Notes: generated by a model from the letters alone, not told the origin. Numbered from the stretch's first letter, positions 33,512-43,940 are shown. The stretch is 64,000 nt of DNA from Nocardia nova SH22a (GCF_000523235.1 NZ_CP006850.1:5332001-5396000); one strand, 5' to 3'. Translations and numbers: made by a program.

Positions 33512-36500
33512 AAAGCACCTTCTTCGAAATCGATACTGGATTGCGGTTGGTTGCGGACGAGTCCGGCGATGGTCGGGGTCGTGAAGAATTCGCGCAGGGT
33601 GACGGTGATGCCGAGTTCCCGGCCGAGGCGGGTAACCAGGCGAGTCGCCGACAGCGAGTCGCCGCCCGCGGCGAAGAAGCTCGTGTGCCGGTCGCTCGGT
33701 GCGGCGCCGAGGGTGTCGGCCCAGAGCTGCGCTATCCGGGTTTCCAGCCCGGGGCGGATCGGCTCATTATCTTCGGAAACAGTTGTGGTGCACCTTGTTT
33801 CGGCTTGCCTCACCAGGGCGGCATGGTCCACTTTTCCGTTGCCGGTGAGCGGCGGGTCGAGCAAGGGAATCAATTCGGGCATCCAGCCCGGCGGTATGCG
33901 GTCGGCGAGGAATGCTGCGAGACCTTCGGGAAGCTCCGCCGCGGTGAGTCCGTCCGAATCCGCCTGGGGTTCGACGAAGGCGACCAGTCGCGCCTTCGCT
34001 CGTTCGCCGACCGCGAGCGCGATCGCCCGGCGAACCTCGGGGTGCGCGGTGATCGCCTGCTCGATCTCACCGAGTTCGACCCGATATCCGCGAATCTTGA
34101 CCTGGCGATCGGCGCGGCCCAGGAACTCGAGGACACCGTCCGGCCGATAGCGGCCCAGATCTCCGGTGCGGTACCAGCGGACACCATCGTCCTCGAAAAA
34201 CGCCGCGGCGGTGAGCCCGGGCTCGCCCCGGTAGCCTCGGGCGACTCCGGCGCCCCCGATCAGCAGCTGTCCCGGCACCCAGTCGGGCCGATCCCGACCG
34301 TTCGCGTCGATGGCCCGGAACCGCTGGTTGCGCAACGGCCGACCGTACGGGATCGAGGACCAGCGCGGGTCCACCGACTCCACCTCGAAATAGTTCGACC
34401 AGATCGCGGCTTCGGTGGCACCACCCAGCGCAACGAATTGGCAGCCCTCGGACAGGGCGCGCAGGCGGCCGGGCAGATCCAAGCCGACCCAGTCCCCCGA
34501 CACCAGCACCAGCCGCAGCGATGAGACCGGTTCGAGTCCGGACTCGGCCACGGTGAGCAGCATGTCCAGCATTGCCGGAACCGAGTTCCACACTGTCACA
34601 GCGTGTTCGCGCACCGATGCGAGCCAGCGGGCCGGATCGCGCCGGTCCTCCTCGGCGACGATCACCGCGCTACCCCCGGCCCCCAGAACACCGAACAGAT
34701 CGAACACCGAAAGATCGAAATCCACTGCCGCGACGGCCAGTACGCGATCGTGTGCGCCCAGCCCGTAGCGATCCGAAAGGTCGGCGAGCGTATTCACCGC
34801 CTGCCCGTGCTCGATCTCGACACCCTTGGGCACACCGGTCGAACCCGACGTGAAGATCACATAAGCGAGATCCTCGCCGCAGCCCTGGTACACCGGCGCC
34901 GGATCATGGTGCCGCGCATCGGCAATCGTCACCACCGGCACCCGGCCGACACCCCGAACACCGGTACGCAGGGCACGATCGACATCCACACCAGCACGAT
35001 CCCGAGAGGCATCTTCGGTAACGACATCGGCGTGGCCCGCAGCATCCTCGATGATCCCGTTCGCGCCTGCCGTACAGGCGACACCGCCAACGCCCGAAAT
35101 ATCAGCAGCATCGACAAGACCCACAGCATCAGTAATGTCGACGCCGTCGGCAACGTCGGCAACGTCGGCAACGTCGGCAACGTCGGCAACGTCGGCAACG
35201 TCGGCAACGTCGGCAACGTCGGCAACGTCGGCAACGTCGGCAACGTCGGCAACGTCGGCAACGTCGGCAACGATGACGGTCGCTCCCGCGTGGGTTGCGT
35301 CGGCGCGGGTGGGATCGTTCGTGTCGGCCTGCCCGGTGGCGGGCAATCCGGCCGATTCGTCGGGAAGCGTCGCGGGCGGGAACCGGTCGGGGTTGTCGGT
35401 GAGCACAGCCGAAACCGCGGCCTGCTCCAGGACGGCGGCGCGGCGGTGCACGGGCTGGTCGACGGCAACCGGGACGTATGCGGCGCCGGCGGCCAGCACG
35501 CCGTACAGCGCCGCCACCTGCGCCGCACCCCGGGCCGCGCAGACGGCCACCGTGTCGCCCGGCCGAACCCCTTGCGCGGCAAGCAATGCCGCGATCCGGC
35601 GACTGCGATCCGCGAGGTCACCGAAGGACACCGTGGCCTTGCCGTCCACGAGTGCCGTGCGGTCCGGATCCGCTTCGGCCACAGCGAACATCGCCGAATG
35701 CAGCATCCGAGGCGACCCCGGAGGGAACCGGTCCGATTCGGATGCGATCCGGCCGTCCTCCGCGTGACCGTGGGCCCGGTGGGGTTCCGGCCAGGCGGTG
35801 TCGTTGACGCCGTCGCGGGTCCGCCGCTGATCGGGCGGCAGTGCGGGGAATGCGGTGTCGAGAGGCCGATCCCAGTCCATCTCGGTCAGCCGGTTCAACA
35901 GCCGGTGGTAGGTGGCGAGCATGTTCTCGACCACCCCGTCGGGGAACAGCTCGTCTACCGAATCCCAGCTCAGGAGCAGGCCTTCCGGCAACTCGATCAC
36001 CTGGTGATCGAGCCACACCTGCGGAGTCTGTGTGCTCGTGTAGTCGGGCCAGGGAATCGACCGGGCCAGCTCGTCGTCCACACCCAGCATCGAGGTGAAC
36101 ACCACCGGCACCGGTTCGGCGGCAATCTCACTGTCGCGGGCCAACTCTCGCAATACCCGCACCGCCGAGACCTGCTGATGATCCAGGTCGCTCCACAACT
36201 GCCGTTGCAAGCGCCGAGCCCGCGTCAGCCAGCTCTCGTGCTCCTCCGGGCAATCCGCCACCAGCAGTAGCGAACTGAAGTCACCGACCACTCGCATGAT
36301 GTCCGGATGGACATCGCGGCGGTCGAAGCGAGTCAAGGTGACCGTCAAGTCGCGCTGCGCGCTCCATGTGCCGAGCACCCACGTGTAGCAGGCCAGCAGC
36401 ACCACGCTGGGCGTCACACCGAACTCTCGTGCACGCGAAACGATCCCGTGCCATGTCGTAGTATCGAGCCGGACTTCCCGGCGCGTGAATCGCGGACGCT

Positions 36501-39500
36501 CCACCGCGGTGGGCGATACCCGCAACGGCAGCTGAGGGCCGGGCGGCAGCTCCGGCAGCCGCGACCGCCAATACGACAGTGCCGCCCGCACTTCATCGTC
36601 GGATGGCCCGCAACTCGTCGCGTAGTCGCGGAATTCGATCGCCGGCGGCGCCATGTCGAGGCCCGGATCCGCGTACCACCGCGTCCATTCGGAGATGAGG
36701 GTCAGGGCGCTGGAGCCGTCCACGACCAGGCTGTCGAAAACCACGCATACCCGAGCCTTTTCGCCTGCGCGGACGACCCGGATGTCGAACAGTGGCCAGG
36801 TGGCGGCGTCCAGGGCTCCGCCTGCCATCTCTTCTCGTACCGCCGCGGCAGCGCCGTCGAAATCGCGACCGGCGTCGACCACCTCTATCCGGTACTCCGG
36901 GGTCTCGGGCAGCACCCGTTGCATACCGTCGGCGCCGATCACCGCGCGCAACATGGGATGCCGGTGGATCACGCGGTTCCAGGAGCGCGCCAGCCGTTCC
37001 ACATCCAGATCGGTCCGGTCGTATTCGAAGTACAGCTGCGCACCGATACCGCCGAGATCGAAGTCACGCGACCGGCCCAGCCAGTACGCCGCCTGAATGT
37101 CGGTCAATGCGAACGGATCCAGGCGATGCGCGACATCGGCCACGAGCTCTGGAGCCGGGTTCGGCAATTGCGCTGCCGCCGAGCCGTTCTCGGCTCGGTC
37201 GCGGGCAAGTCCGGTGATGGTCGGGTCGGTGAAGAACTCCCGCAGCCTGACGGTGATGCCGAGTTCCCGGGACAGGCGACTCACCAGGCGGGTCGCCGAC
37301 AGCGAGTCGCCTCCGGCGGCGAAGAAATTGGTGTCCCGGTCGGGGAGATCACCACCGAGCACGTCTCGCCAGATCTGCCCGATCCGCATTTCCAGCCCCG
37401 CACGGACCGGCTCACCACGCCCGGCGCCGTCGCGGCCCGGGGATGTCTCCGCTTCCGCGCGCCGGACCAAGGCAGCGTGGTCGATTTTTCCGTTGCCGGT
37501 CAGCGGCGGATCCGGCAGCGCGATCAGCTCCGGCGCCCACCCCGGCGGAATCCGGTCGGCCAGGAAACTCGAAATATCCTCCGGGAGATGCGGTTCGACG
37601 AAGGCGACCAATCGCGCCCGAGCCCGCTCTCCGACCGCGAGCGCGATCACCCGGCGAACCTCGGGGTGCGCGGTGATCGCCTGCTCGATCTCACCGAGTT
37701 CCACCCGGTACCCGCGAATCTTGACCTGCCGATCGGCGCGCCCCAAGAACTCGAGGACACCGTCCGACCGGTACCGGCCCAGATCTCCGGTCCGATACCA
37801 GCGAACACCACCGTCTTCGACGAACGACGCGGCGCTGAGGTCGGGCCTGCCACGGTAGCCGCGAGCCACACCGGCACCACCGATCAACAACTCCCCCGGA
37901 ACCCAATCGGGCCGATCCCGCCCGCTCTCGTCGACAACCCGGAACCGCTGGTTGCGCAAGGGCCGCCCGTACGGAATCGAGGTCCACTGCGGATCCACCG
38001 ACTCCACGTCGAAGAAGTTCGACCAGATCGCGGCTTCGGTGGCACCACCCAATGCGACCAGACGGCAGCGCGGGGACAGCGCGGCCAGACGGCCGGGCAG
38101 GTCCAGCCCCACCCAGTCCCCGGACACCAGCGCCAGCCGCAATGCCGATGACAGCCCCGGCCCGGATTCCGCCACGGTGAGCAGCATGTCCAGCATCGCC
38201 GGGACCGTATTCCACACCGTCACACCGTGTTCGCGCACCAACTCGAGCCACCGGCCCGGATCACGCCGATCCTCATCAGCCACGATCACGGCAGACCCAC
38301 CGGCGCCGAGCACCCCGAACAGATCGAACACCGACAGATCGAAATCGACTGCCGCGACAGCCAATACACGATCGCTCGCACCCAGACCATAGCGGTCCCG
38401 CAGATCGGCGAGAGTATTCACCGCCTGCGCGTGCTCGATCTCGACGCCCTTCGGAACCCCGGTCGAACCCGACGTGAAAATCACATACGCGAGGTCACTA
38501 CCACTCCCCCGATACACCGGCGCCGGTTCATACTGCCGCGCATCCGCAATCGCCACCACCGGCACCCCGGCGACGTCCGGGCCGACACCGACACCGACAC
38601 CGGCAATACGGGTCCGCCCGCTCAGGTCGCCGTGATGGGCGGGGGCCGCGAAACGCTCGATGTCGTCGGTGAGCACGGCCGAAACAGCGGCCTGTTCCAG
38701 AATCGCGGTTCGACGGTGCGCCGGTTGGTCTGCCGCTATCGGTACGTACGCCGCACCGGCGGCCAGGACGCCGTAGAGTGCCGCGACCTGCGCTACGCCT
38801 CGGGTCGCGCACACCGCTACCGCATCGCCCGGTCGGACGCCTTGTGCGGTAAGGGATCCCGCGATTCGGCGGGCCTGGTCGGCGAGGTCGGCGAACGACA
38901 CGGTGGTGCCGTTGTCGACTATCGCGGTGCGGCCCGGATCGGTGTTCGCGATGTCGAACATCGCGGTGTGCAGGAGCGAGGGTGGCTCGGTTAGGTTCCT
39001 GCGCAAGGGTTCTGAGGTTTCGGGAGCGTCGAGCCGATTCGGCCAGGTGGTGTCGTTCACTCGGTCGCGGATCACTCGCTGGCGGTCCGGCAGAACCGGC
39101 GACGCGGTGTCGAGGGGCCGGTCCCAATCCATCTCGGCCAGCCGGTTCAACAGCCGGTGGTAGGTGGCGAGCATGTCCTCGACCAACCCGTCGGGGAACA
39201 GCTCGTCCACCGAATCCCAGCTCAGGAGCAGGCCTTCCGGCAACTCGATCACCTGGTGATCGAGCCACACCTGCGGAGTCTGCGTCCGCATGTATTCCGG
39301 CCACCGCACCGACCGGGCCAGCTCGTCGTCCACGCCCAGCATCGAGGTGAACACCACCGGCACCGGCTCGGCGGCAATCTCACTGTCACGAGCCAACTCT
39401 CGCAACACGCGCACCGCCGAGACCTGCTGATGATCCAGGTCGCTCCACAACTGATGTTGCAGCCGACGAGCCCGCTCCAGCCAGCTCTCCCCCGCCTCCG

Positions 39501-42500
39501 GGCAGTCCGCCACCAGCAACAGCGAACTGAAATCGCCGACCACTCGCATGATGTCCGGATGCACATCGCGGCGATCGAAACGAGTCAACGTCACCGTCAA
39601 GTCACGCTGCGCACTCCAGCACCCCAAGACCCAGGTATAACAAGCCAGGAGAACCACACTCGGCGTCACACCGAACTCTCGTGCACGCGAAACGATCCCG
39701 TGCCAGCTGTCCGAATCCAGCCGGACCTCGCGCCGCGTGAACCGCGGACGCTCCACCGCAGCGGGTAACACTCGCAACGGCAACTGCGGCCCCGGCGGCA
39801 ACTCCGCCGAGCGCGAACGCCAATACGACAGTGCCGCCCGCACTTCGTCATCCGACGGCGCACAGCTACGCACGTAATCCCGGAATTCCAGCCCCAGCTC
39901 GGGCAAAACGAGATCCGGTTCCGCGTACCACCGCATCCACTCGGACAGCAGCACCAGGACACTGAGCCCATCGGCGATCAACGTGTCGAAAGCGGCACAG
40001 ACCCTGACGTTTTCACCGTCGCGGACAACCCGGATATCGAACAGCGGCCAGTCACCGGGCGTCCCAGCACCAGCACCAGCACCAGCACCAGCACCAGCAC
40101 CAGCACCAGCACCAGCACCAGCACCAGCACCAGCACCAGCACCAGCACCGAGGAGGGTACCGGCGATCTCCTCACGGACGGCCTCCACAGCTCCCTCGAT
40201 CACCGAAATCGGGTAGCGAGGCACGTCATCGAGGACCCGCTGTGTTCCATCAGCGCCGATCACCGCACGCAACATCGGATGCCGATCGACAACACGATTC
40301 CAGGCAGCCTCCAGCCGCGCCGGATCGACTGCGGGCCAGTCGTATTCGATGTACAGCTGCGCGCCGATACCGCCCAGATCGAAATCGTCCGACCGGCCCA
40401 GCCAGTACGCCACCTGAATATCGGTCAGCGGGAACGGCTCGTGCCGGTGCTCGGGATCGGGGACTATCTCGGTGGGGTCGGCCGCCGCGCCGACGGTCAG
40501 CGCCGAGGCGAAGGCGGCGAGTGTGGGTGTGGTGAACAGGTGCGCCAGGTCGGCGCCCGTCACACCGTCGGCGAGTAGTCGCCGGATCAGCCGGGTGGCC
40601 AGCAGACTGTCGCCGCCGAGGGCGAAGAAGTCGTCGTCGCGCCGGAGCTCGCCGACGCCCAGCACCTCCGCCCATGCATCGGCGACGATCCGCTCCACGC
40701 CGTCCAGAGGTGCGACGGATGGGATCTCGCCACGCCCGTCCCCAGCGGCGTCACCGCGATTGTCCGCGGCGGCAAGGGTGGCGTGTACCGCATCCCGGTC
40801 GATCTTGCCGTTGCGCGTGATCGGCAGTTCCGAGCTACGGACGAACCGGCGGGGAACCATGTACGACGGCAACCGTTCACCGAGCCAGCCCCGAAGCGCC
40901 TCGTCGGTGAGATCGCCGAGATCACCGACGACGACCGCGGCCAGGAACCTGCTCGGATGCTCGAGTACGGCGGCTGCCGCGGCGGCGATCCGGGGATGGT
41001 CGGCGAGGACGGCCTCGACCTCCCCCAACTCGATCCGGTGCCCGCGAATCTTGACCTGATGGTCGGTGCGACCGAGGAATTCGAGCGTCCCCTCGGCCCG
41101 GTAGCGCACGAGATCCCCGGTCCGGTACCACCGGATCCCGTCGTGCTCGACGAACTTCTCGGCGGTGCGCTCCGGATCGCCCCGGTACCCGTGCGCCAGC
41201 CCGGTCCCCGTGACCCACAGTTCGCCGGGCGCCCAATCCGGGCAATCCCGGTCGTGCATGTCCACCACACGGCAGGCGGCGTGCGAAAGCGGCACACCGT
41301 ACGGCACGCTCGACCAGCCGGGATCGACAGTGTCGACCTCACAGACGGTCGCGTGAATGGCAGCCTCGGTCATACCGCCCAAACCCGCGAACCGGCAGCC
41401 GGGAACCAACCGGCGCAACCGATCCGGCAGATCGACGGTCACCCGATCGCCACCGAGCATCACCACGCGCAGTGCGGTGCCCAGCCCGGAATCCGCGGCG
41501 GCGACCAGCAGCATGTCCAGCAGCGCCGGAACGGCACTGACGACGGTCACATCCCACCGGCGGATCAGTTCCGCCCAGGCCGAGGCATCACGCCGCTGCG
41601 CCTCCTCGACCACGACCACGGATCCGCCGAAGGCCAGGAATGCGAACAGGTCGTATGCGGAGAGGTCGAAGTCCAATGCGGACAACGCAATCGTGCGATC
41701 GTCGGCGCCGATATCGAAGCGGGCATTGACCGCATCGACGGTGGCTGCGACGGCGCGATGCGGAACCTCGACACCTTTGGGCACACCGGTGGAGCCCGAG
41801 GTGAAGATGACATACATCGTGTCTTCGGGATTGACCTCGACGCACCGAGGCAGCGGTTCGGCGGTGCGGGCCTGTTCCGGAGAGACGGGTTCGATACCCT
41901 CCGGCCACGAGTCGGTGTCCCGGTCGGTGACAACCAGCCGCACACCCGCCGTGCGGTATACTCGCTCGCGCCGCGCGCCGGGCAGATCGATTCCGGAGGG
42001 CACATAGGTCGCACCGGCGGCGAGCACACCCAGCGTCGCCACGATCTGATCGACGCCCTTGGGCAACGTGATGCCCACACTGTCGCCCCGACCGATTCCC
42101 CTGTCCTGCAATACTTTCGCCATGCGGCGCGCTCGTTCCGACAGCTCGCCGTAGGAGATCGCGGCGCCGTCGGCCAGCAGAGCGGTTCGTTGCGGATCGG
42201 CCGCGGCCCGTGCGAAGAACCGTTCGTGCAGCGGTATGGCCGGGGCGAGGGCGATGTCGCCGTACCGGCGGCCGGAGACCGGCCACGGTGCGGCGCGGTC
42301 CCACGCGTCGGCGTCGTCGAGCAGCAGTTCCACGAATCGCACGTAGGCGTCGAACATGGTGTCGAGCAGGCCCGACGGGAACATCGAGACCCGAGCGTCC
42401 CAGTTGAGCAGGATGCCGCCGTCGAATTCGGTCACCTGCGCGTCCAGATACACCTGCGGCCCTTGGGAAATCGTCCAGGACGGCTCCCCCAGGCACTGCC

Positions 42501-43902
42501 GTACTTCGGGGGCGTACAACTCGCCCAGGCTCAGCGCACTCGTGTACACCACCGGCGCGAGCACCCGTTCACCGCCGTGCACGCGGCTGAGATCGCGCAG
42601 CACCTCCACACCGCCGTACGCGGCGTAACCGAGCACCTCGCGTAGCCGGTCGGTGAGCACCCGGCCGCGTTCGGTGACCGACATCGAATCCGACAGATCC
42701 ACGTCGAGGAGGACCGAGCTGGAGAAGTCCCCGACGAGGCGATCGACATCGTCGTGCAGCGGCTCCCGGTCGAACGCGGGCATGTTCAGCAGGAACCGGT
42801 CGGCACTGCTCCAGGCGCCGATGGTCTCCGCGAAGACCGTGGCGAGCGCGCTGGCCGTGGTCAACCCGGCGCGGTGCGCCCGTTCACGCAGCCGTGCCGC
42901 GCACTCCGGCGACAGCCAGTGCCGACGCCGATCCACCCGCGCGCCGCCCGCACCGTCGGAGGCCAGCAGCGGAAGTCCGGGCGCCGCGGGCAGTTCCGGC
43001 AACTGCGACTGCCACCACCGCCGGGCACGCTCCCGGGCATTCGCCCGGACACGGCCGCGATCGGCGAGATACCTCCCGTAGTCGTACTCCAGAGCGGGCA
43101 ACGCATCGGGGCCGGACCGGTACAGCGTGGTGAGATCGGCGAGGAGATTACGCAGGCTCAGCGCGTCCCCAGCGATCATGTCCAGATCCAGGTGCACCCG
43201 CGTCCGTCCATCGGGAAGCAGCGAGAGCCGGAGATCGATCACCTCGCCCGCCCCGGCATCCATGCTCCGATGCGAACAGGTGTCCCGAATCTCCGCCAGG
43301 CTCCGAATACGTTGTGGTTCAGGCACATCCCGCAGATCGTGGACGACCAGTCCGGGCCAGGATCCGCGGTCGGTGACCCGCTGCATACCCGCGGCGTCGA
43401 TCGCGACGCGCAACATGGGGTGCCGCTCGATCAAGGCACGCATCGCGCGCTCGAGCCGATCCGGTTCGACGCCGTCCTCGTGGTCGAACTCGCTGTAGAA
43501 ATGCGCGGCGACACCGCCCAGCCGCTGGGTGCCCGCCCGTCCGATCCAGAACGCGTGCTGCATCACCGCCAGCGGGAAGGGCTCGGAGAGGTCGACCGGC
43601 TCCCCGGCTTCCTCCGAAGCGCCGAAGTCGCCGTGGTGCAACAGTTTCCACCACGCCCCGAGCGTCGGGTTCCGCACGAGATCCCGATACTCCACCCGGT
43701 TTCCCGCCCGCCGCATCAGCCCGGATATCCGCATGACGGTCACCGAATCCAGGCCCAGACCGAGCAGATCCGCATCATCGGTCAGCTCGTCCACCGGCAC
43801 CCCGGTCAGCTCGCTGAGGTCCCGGCGCAACCCATCGATGCCGCCGCCCCAGTCCTCCCGTGCACTCGAGCTTGCCGGTAGCAAACGGAGCCGTTCCCGC
43901 AT
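33508..43902 (-). CDS. NRPS: ArCP-(Cy-A-PCP)x3
   Basis: 3464 aa from ATG 43902; the frame extends to 44049, but that part overlaps the divergent promoter. An aryl carrier domain (LGLGLDSVTV, Ser near 51) precedes three modules. Cy blocks: DMIAGDALS near 240, DTLIADGLS near 1310, DSLVVDGSS near 2392. TSGSTG motifs: near 699, 1811 and 3017. Carrier sites: near 1098, 2200 and 3414. My signature readings are DLYSMGLIHK (A1), DLFNLSLIWK (A2) and DLFNLSLIWK (A3); A2 and A3 are cysteine-like, A1 is unclear. No domain activates salicylate. Cy2 contains an (Ala-Gly)14 repeat and A3 a (Val-Ala-Asp)13 repeat. Transcription probably starts a few bases upstream of the ATG under a Fur/Zur-type box. Confidence 0.93.
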   Translation of the reverse strand: MRERLRLLPASSSAREDWGGGIDGLRRDLSELTGVPVDELTDDADLLGLGLDSVTVMRISGLMRRAGNRVEYRDLVRNPTLGAWWKLLHHGDFGASEEAGEPVDLSEPFPLAVMQHAFWIGRAGTQRLGGVAAHFYSEFDHEDGVEPDRLERAMRALIERHPMLRVAIDAAGMQRVTDRGSWPGLVVHDLRDVPEPQRIRSLAEIRDTCSHRSMDAGAGEVIDLRLSLLPDGRTRVHLDLDMIAGDALSLRNLLADLTTLYRSGPDALPALEYDYGRYLADRGRVRANARERARRWWQSQLPELPAAPGLPLLASDGAGGARVDRRRHWLSPECAARLRERAHRAGLTTASALATVFAETIGAWSSADRFLLNMPAFDREPLHDDVDRLVGDFSSSVLLDVDLSDSMSVTERGRVLTDRLREVLGYAAYGGVEVLRDLSRVHGGERVLAPVVYTSALSLGELYAPEVRQCLGEPSWTISQGPQVYLDAQVTEFDGGILLNWDARVSMFPSGLLDTMFDAYVRFVELLLDDADAWDRAAPWPVSGRRYGDIALAPAIPLHERFFARAAADPQRTALLADGAAISYGELSERARRMAKVLQDRGIGRGDSVGITLPKGVDQIVATLGVLAAGATYVPSGIDLPGARRERVYRTAGVRLVVTDRDTDSWPEGIEPVSPEQARTAEPLPRCVEVNPEDTMYVIFTSGSTGVPKGVEVPHRAVAATVDAVNARFDIGADDRTIALSALDFDLSAYDLFAFLAFGGSVVVVEEAQRRDASAWAELIRRWDVTVVSAVPALLDMLLVAAADSGLGTALRVVMLGGDRVTVDLPDRLRRLVPGCRFAGLGGMTEAAIHATVCEVDTVDPGWSSVPYGVPLSHAACRVVDMHDRDCPDWAPGELWVTGTGLAHGYRGDPERTAEKFVEHDGIRWYRTGDLVRYRAEGTLEFLGRTDHQVKIRGHRIELGEVEAVLADHPRIAAAAAAVLEHPSRFLAAVVVGDLGDLTDEALRGWLGERLPSYMVPRRFVRSSELPITRNGKIDRDAVHATLAAADNRGDAAGDGRGEIPSVAPLDGVERIVADAWAEVLGVGELRRDDDFFALGGDSLLATRLIRRLLADGVTGADLAHLFTTPTLAAFASALTVGAAADPTEIVPDPEHRHEPFPLTDIQVAYWLGRSDDFDLGGIGAQLYIEYDWPAVDPARLEAAWNRVVDRHPMLRAVIGADGTQRVLDDVPRYPISVIEGAVEAVREEIAGTLLGAGAGAGAGAGAGAGAGAGAGAGAGAGAGTPGDWPLFDIRVVRDGENVRVCAAFDTLIADGLSVLVLLSEWMRWYAEPDLVLPELGLEFRDYVRSCAPSDDEVRAALSYWRSRSAELPPGPQLPLRVLPAAVERPRFTRREVRLDSDSWHGIVSRAREFGVTPSVVLLACYTWVLGCWSAQRDLTVTLTRFDRRDVHPDIMRVVGDFSSLLLVADCPEAGESWLERARRLQHQLWSDLDHQQVSAVRVLRELARDSEIAAEPVPVVFTSMLGVDDELARSVRWPEYMRTQTPQVWLDHQVIELPEGLLLSWDSVDELFPDGLVEDMLATYHRLLNRLAEMDWDRPLDTASPVLPDRQRVIRDRVNDTTWPNRLDAPETSEPLRRNLTEPPSLLHTAMFDIANTDPGRTAIVDNGTTVSFADLADQARRIAGSLTAQGVRPGDAVAVCATRGVAQVAALYGVLAAGAAYVPIAADQPAHRRTAILEQAAVSAVLTDDIERFAAPAHHGDLSGRTRIAGVGVGVGPDVAGVPVVAIADARQYEPAPVYRGSGSDLAYVIFTSGSTGVPKGVEIEHAQAVNTLADLRDRYGLGASDRVLAVAAVDFDLSVFDLFGVLGAGGSAVIVADEDRRDPGRWLELVREHGVTVWNTVPAMLDMLLTVAESGPGLSSALRLALVSGDWVGLDLPGRLAALSPRCRLVALGGATEAAIWSNFFDVESVDPQWTSIPYGRPLRNQRFRVVDESGRDRPDWVPGELLIGGAGVARGYRGRPDLSAASFVEDGGVRWYRTGDLGRYRSDGVLEFLGRADRQVKIRGYRVELGEIEQAITAHPEVRRVIALAVGERARARLVAFVEPHLPEDISSFLADRIPPGWAPELIALPDPPLTGNGKIDHAALVRRAEAETSPGRDGAGRGEPVRAGLEMRIGQIWRDVLGGDLPDRDTNFFAAGGDSLSATRLVSRLSRELGITVRLREFFTDPTITGLARDRAENGSAAAQLPNPAPELVADVAHRLDPFALTDIQAAYWLGRSRDFDLGGIGAQLYFEYDRTDLDVERLARSWNRVIHRHPMLRAVIGADGMQRVLPETPEYRIEVVDAGRDFDGAAAAVREEMAGGALDAATWPLFDIRVVRAGEKARVCVVFDSLVVDGSSALTLISEWTRWYADPGLDMAPPAIEFRDYATSCGPSDDEVRAALSYWRSRLPELPPGPQLPLRVSPTAVERPRFTRREVRLDTTTWHGIVSRAREFGVTPSVVLLACYTWVLGTWSAQRDLTVTLTRFDRRDVHPDIMRVVGDFSSLLLVADCPEEHESWLTRARRLQRQLWSDLDHQQVSAVRVLRELARDSEIAAEPVPVVFTSMLGVDDELARSIPWPDYTSTQTPQVWLDHQVIELPEGLLLSWDSVDELFPDGVVENMLATYHRLLNRLTEMDWDRPLDTAFPALPPDQRRTRDGVNDTAWPEPHRAHGHAEDGRIASESDRFPPGSPRMLHSAMFAVAEADPDRTALVDGKATVSFGDLADRSRRIAALLAAQGVRPGDTVAVCAARGAAQVAALYGVLAAGAAYVPVAVDQPVHRRAAVLEQAAVSAVLTDNPDRFPPATLPDESAGLPATGQADTNDPTRADATHAGATVIVADVADVADVADVADVADVADVADVADVADVADVADVADVADGVDITDAVGLVDAADISGVGGVACTAGANGIIEDAAGHADVVTEDASRDRAGVDVDRALRTGVRGVGRVPVVTIADARHHDPAPVYQGCGEDLAYVIFTSGSTGVPKGVEIEHGQAVNTLADLSDRYGLGAHDRVLAVAAVDFDLSVFDLFGVLGAGGSAVIVAEEDRRDPARWLASVREHAVTVWNSVPAMLDMLLTVAESGLEPVSSLRLVLVSGDWVGLDLPGRLRALSEGCQFVALGGATEAAIWSNYFEVESVDPRWSSIPYGRPLRNQRFRAIDANGRDRPDWVPGQLLIGGAGVARGYRGEPGLTAAAFFEDDGVRWYRTGDLGRYRPDGVLEFLGRADRQVKIRGYRVELGEIEQAITAHPEVRRAIALAVGERAKARLVAFVEPQADSDGLTAAELPEGLAAFLADRIPPGWMPELIPLLDPPLTGNGKVDHAALVRQAETRCTTTVSEDNEPIRPGLETRIAQLWADTLGAAPSDRHTSFFAAGGDSLSATRLVTRLGRELGITVTLREFFTTPTIAGLVRNQPQSSIDFEEGAL
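35152..35268. repeat. 9-bp x 13 in-frame tandem repeat in NRPS A3
   Basis: Thirteen uninterrupted copies of AACGTCGGC (plus strand), encoding Val-Ala-Asp repeats on the coding strand at about residues 2878-2917. It sits inside a roughly 100-residue insertion between the early A-domain region and the A3 motif TSGSTG. Module 2 has only a short GVGVGVG stretch at the same place. The unit length keeps the frame when copy number changes. Confidence 0.95.
40064..40147. repeat. 6-bp x 14 in-frame tandem repeat in NRPS Cy2
   Basis: Fourteen exact copies of CCAGCA (plus strand), encoding alternating Ala-Gly at about residues 1252-1280. It lies just before the conserved WPLFDIRVV segment of the second Cy domain; the third Cy domain has the ordinary GGALDAATWPLFDIRVV there. 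Copy-number change would alter loop length without breaking the frame. Confidence 0.95.
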
Positions 43903-43912
43903 CACAGTCCCT

Positions 43913-43940
43913 ACTCTAAAACGATAATCATTTTCACTAA
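43913..43940 (-). promoter_or_regulatory. NRPS promoter with Fur/Zur-type box in the spacer
   Basis: On the minus strand -35 TTAGTG (43940-43935) and -10 TAGAGT (43918-43913) are separated by exactly 16 bp. The spacer is filled by the box, plus-strand AAAACGATAATCATTTTC (43918-43935). The box also overlaps the expected -35 region of the divergent methyltransferase promoter (-10 TAGAAT at 43944-43949). The same box recurs in the ABC transporter promoter at 55613-55630. Confidence 0.7.

Noticed and set aside
35152..35268. Possible CRISPR array or minisatellite in non-coding DNA
   Set aside because: The 9-bp units are contiguous with no spacers and lie in frame inside the NRPS A3 domain.
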